Translations under genes and position numbers: made by a program
Assembly (NCBI GenBank): GCA_009780185.1
Contig: WRAN01000001.1
Coordinates: 186,001-250,000 of the forward strand
Length of the DNA stretch: 64,000 bases
Source: Defluviitaleaceae bacterium
Lineage (GTDB): Bacteria; Bacillota; Clostridia; Lachnospirales; WQUN01
Reading direction: 5' to 3'
Notes under the pieces: model-generated
The model's database searches: none
The model's input: only the letters and a program-made list of their open reading frames with translations
Told to the model about the DNA's origin: nothing
In this document: positions 62,417 through 64,000 of the stretch, in pieces
Layout: every line of letters begins with the position of its first letter
How positions within the stretch are numbered: the stretch's first letter is position 1

Positions 62417-63510
62417 CAATATTCAAAATGGCAATAAAACGTATACTTGGCCAGCCGATTAACTGGATTTTTATTTTGATGTTTCCCCTTGTCTTCTCCA
62501 TGTTGATTACCCTAGGTAATAACCCGGATGAGGATAGCCCTTGGATGGCGGGAAGTTATATGCCCATAGGCATTGTGGATCATGACAATTCTACTCTTTC
62601 CAATGCCCTGGTAAGCCAACTAGAAATAAGATTTCCCATAATCAAACTTCAAGAAGAATATATAAATGAGGCGCTTGCAGGCTTAGATACTGCCTGGGTG
62701 CTGGTAATCCATGACGGGTATAGCGAAAATGTCCTGGCGGGCATCCCTCCGGCACTTGACAGCTATTCTCTTATGATTAATGATTTAGCTATAATAGGTA
62801 ACCGAATGGCTCAGAATCTTACCCAGGCCTTTATGATCCTGGGCGCAGATGACCCGGCTGTTTTGCACGAGTGGGAAGAGTCTTCTCGCCTGGAAATGAC
62901 CATAGTTGGTGAAGCCAATTTCTGGTCTACAGTGGCACAGCTTACTGGTATGTACGGTTTTGTTGCAATGTTTATGGCGTTTTTTATCATCAGAACATTA
63001 ATGGATGATAGGCTTCTTGGTATGCCTGAAAGACTTGGGGTACTTCCTATTTCCCCTCGCAAGATAATGGTTCAAGGTACTCTTGCGGCTTTTGGCTCTA
63101 CACTCTTTGCTTCGGCTGTATTAGTATTATTCCTAAACTTTCGCCTTGGATATGTTCCCAACCCGGTGCATTTGTTTACAATCCTTGCACTATTTAACTT
63201 GTTTACAGTAGCCTTTGTATTTGCTATATACTCCAGCGTGAAAACCATGGCGGCGGTAAGTGTAATAGTCACCATGATTGCCAATATTTTCTCCATGCTG
63301 GGCGGGCTTTTCTGGCCACTGGAAATGGTACCGCAGTTTATGCAGCGGATAGCCTGGTTTACCCCAACGTACTGGTTTGCCCAGGGGTTAAGAAATATTC
63401 ATGAAATTAGCTTTGAAGGATTTATTATGCCTGTGCTCTTTATGCTTGGCTTCACCTTAGTTGCTATGCTGCTGGGCGGATGGAAAAGGATACAGGCAGT
63501 GGATGAGTAG
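62413..63510 (+). CDS. ABC-2 type permease 2
   Basis: A 365-residue permease similar in plan to permease 1: first helix (INWIFILMFPLVFSMLI), outer domain of about 170 residues, then helices with MLGGLFWPLEMVPQFMQRIA near 312. The start overlaps the permease 1 stop (ATGA). The two permeases probably form a heterodimer. Confidence 0.9.
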   Translation: MTIFKMAIKRILGQPINWIFILMFPLVFSMLITLGNNPDEDSPWMAGSYMPIGIVDHDNSTLSNALVSQLEIRFPIIKLQEEYINEALAGLDTAWVLVIHDGYSENVLAGIPPALDSYSLMINDLAIIGNRMAQNLTQAFMILGADDPAVLHEWEESSRLEMTIVGEANFWSTVAQLTGMYGFVAMFMAFFIIRTLMDDRLLGMPERLGVLPISPRKIMVQGTLAAFGSTLFASAVLVLFLNFRLGYVPNPVHLFTILALFNLFTVAFVFAIYSSVKTMAAVSVIVTMIANIFSMLGGLFWPLEMVPQFMQRIAWFTPTYWFAQGLRNIHEISFEGFIMPVLFMLGFTLVAMLLGGWKRIQAVDE

Positions 63511-63521
63511 TGGATAAATAT

Positions 63522-63542
63522 AAAATCGTGGCACGATTTTTG
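63522..63542. terminator. Short hairpin between permease 2 and the kinase gene
   Basis: AAAATCGTG-G-CACGATTTT, then TGG. The stem is real but the loop is tight and the T-run short, so it may only slow transcription between permease and kinase. Confidence 0.45.
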
Positions 63543-63552
63543 GGTGTGAGTT

Positions 63553-64000
63553 ATGAAGTTTTACTCGATACTAGCCCGATTGGGCGTTGGTGTAATGTTA
63601 ATGATTTTCTGGGGGCTGGTAGACAGCCCCCTTTTTGGCGTTCATTTTATGTTGCTGCTAGTCGGCCTTTCCGCTATACGGTATAAATATCGCCCATCCA
63701 AGTCATTACTCGCATTGGAGGTAGCCGCAGCCCTTATCTACGCCTTTTGGTGGCTTCCGGCAATCTTGGCGATGTGGCTGCCTTTTTTTAGCATCATGGA
63801 AAACAAATGGAATCAATTGGAAAAGGAATATACACGCAAAGGCCACAAAGAGCGCTCCCACCGCCTAAAGCTGGAAACCCAAATAGATAAATCCACCAAA
63901 GACAACATCAATGCCGCGCGTCTTGCAGAAATGACAGAACGAGCCCGTATAGCCCAAAACATCCACGACCACGTAGGCCACGAGATGCACGGTGCTCTAA
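63553..64000 (+). CDS. Sensor histidine kinase, NarL/DesK type (5' part, cut by window end)
   Basis: At least 149 residues. Three or four membrane helices fill the first 85 residues, followed by a basic helix and the HisKA_3 motif ERARIAQNIHDHVGHEMHGAL. It lacks a sensor domain, as in the membrane-only sensors that pair with NarL-type regulators next to ABC-2 exporters. It likely controls the preceding operon. The rest is outside the window. Confidence 0.85.
   Translation, partial: MKFYSILARLGVGVMLMIFWGLVDSPLFGVHFMLLLVGLSAIRYKYRPSKSLLALEVAAALIYAFWWLPAILAMWLPFFSIMENKWNQLEKEYTRKGHKERSHRLKLETQIDKSTKDNINAARLAEMTERARIAQNIHDHVGHEMHGAL

Overview
The window looks like the chromosome of a low-to-mid GC Firmicute of class Clostridia, probably an anaerobe. 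The pointers are purine-rich ribosome binding sites (AGGAGG type), SigA-type promoters with 17-base spacers, a PyrK/class 1B PyrD pair, a giant acyl-CoA dehydratase activase, Rho with an N-terminal extension, a short clostridial-type Hfq, TmcAL and an OpuC-type ABC transporter. No genus can be named from the sequence. No phage, plasmid, CRISPR array, rRNA or complete transposon was seen.

Layout. 1-2.6 kb: the 5' end of a tRNA (minus), a 73-bp tandem repeat running into the ribosome binding site of a His/Pro-rich cupin gene, a secreted triple-SH3 protein and a zinc-ribbon membrane protein. 2.6-5.7 kb (minus): S1-domain protein, then rplI-dnaB-ThuA-like. 5.8-10 kb: galK, rho, LysM membrane protein. 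10.1-16.1 kb: 1421-residue activase and a Na/phosphate cotransporter with PhoU domain. 16.1-22.6 kb (minus): an OmpR-type regulator/kinase pair and a lipoprotein-permease-ATPase-permease-ATPase export module; both operons carry the same 11-bp-spaced direct repeat at the same distance from the -10 box, so the pair probably controls itself and the transporter. 22.7-29.5 kb (minus): PNPOx-DUF3795 fusion, OpuC-like betaine/choline uptake operon, flavin reductase-like protein, an XRE regulator and a WYL regulator, separated by unusual palindromes. 29.5-33 kb (plus): AI-2E family protein and a VTT/cardiolipin-synthase fusion, again preceded by the repeat found at the window start. 33-37.3 kb (minus): pyrCFKDE with a promoter and an attenuator-like terminator. 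37.3-40.2 kb: a decaying region with a strongly promoted small membrane peptide, gene remnants, an Rpn-type nuclease gene and its deleted tandem copy. 40.3-50.6 kb: two Gfo/Idh/MocA oxidoreductases, a thioredoxin reductase-like protein, holA, a TetM-like GTPase, VanY-like peptidase, a PLP lyase, hfq, dCMP deaminase, tmcAL. 50.7-58.8 kb: ferritin-like protein whose start codon lies in a stem, LCP protein, MocR regulator, ATP-grasp protein, nth, PHP phosphatase, pcrA. 58.8-64 kb: another palindrome, a SPOUT methyltransferase, two small proteins, an ABC-2 exporter and the start of a NarL-type kinase.

The most unusual signal is a set of short structured repeats at four loci (126-363, 26505-26625, 29505-29654, 58760-58872). 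They share a hairpin of AAA-CGC / GCG-TTT arms next to GGTTTTGCC (or its complement). Two copies end in the same ribosome binding site, one lies in the probable leader of the betaine operon, and one contains a nested insert for which an empty counterpart exists 0.8 kb away. Start codons were chosen from ribosome binding sites, so several genes are shorter than the longest open frame.
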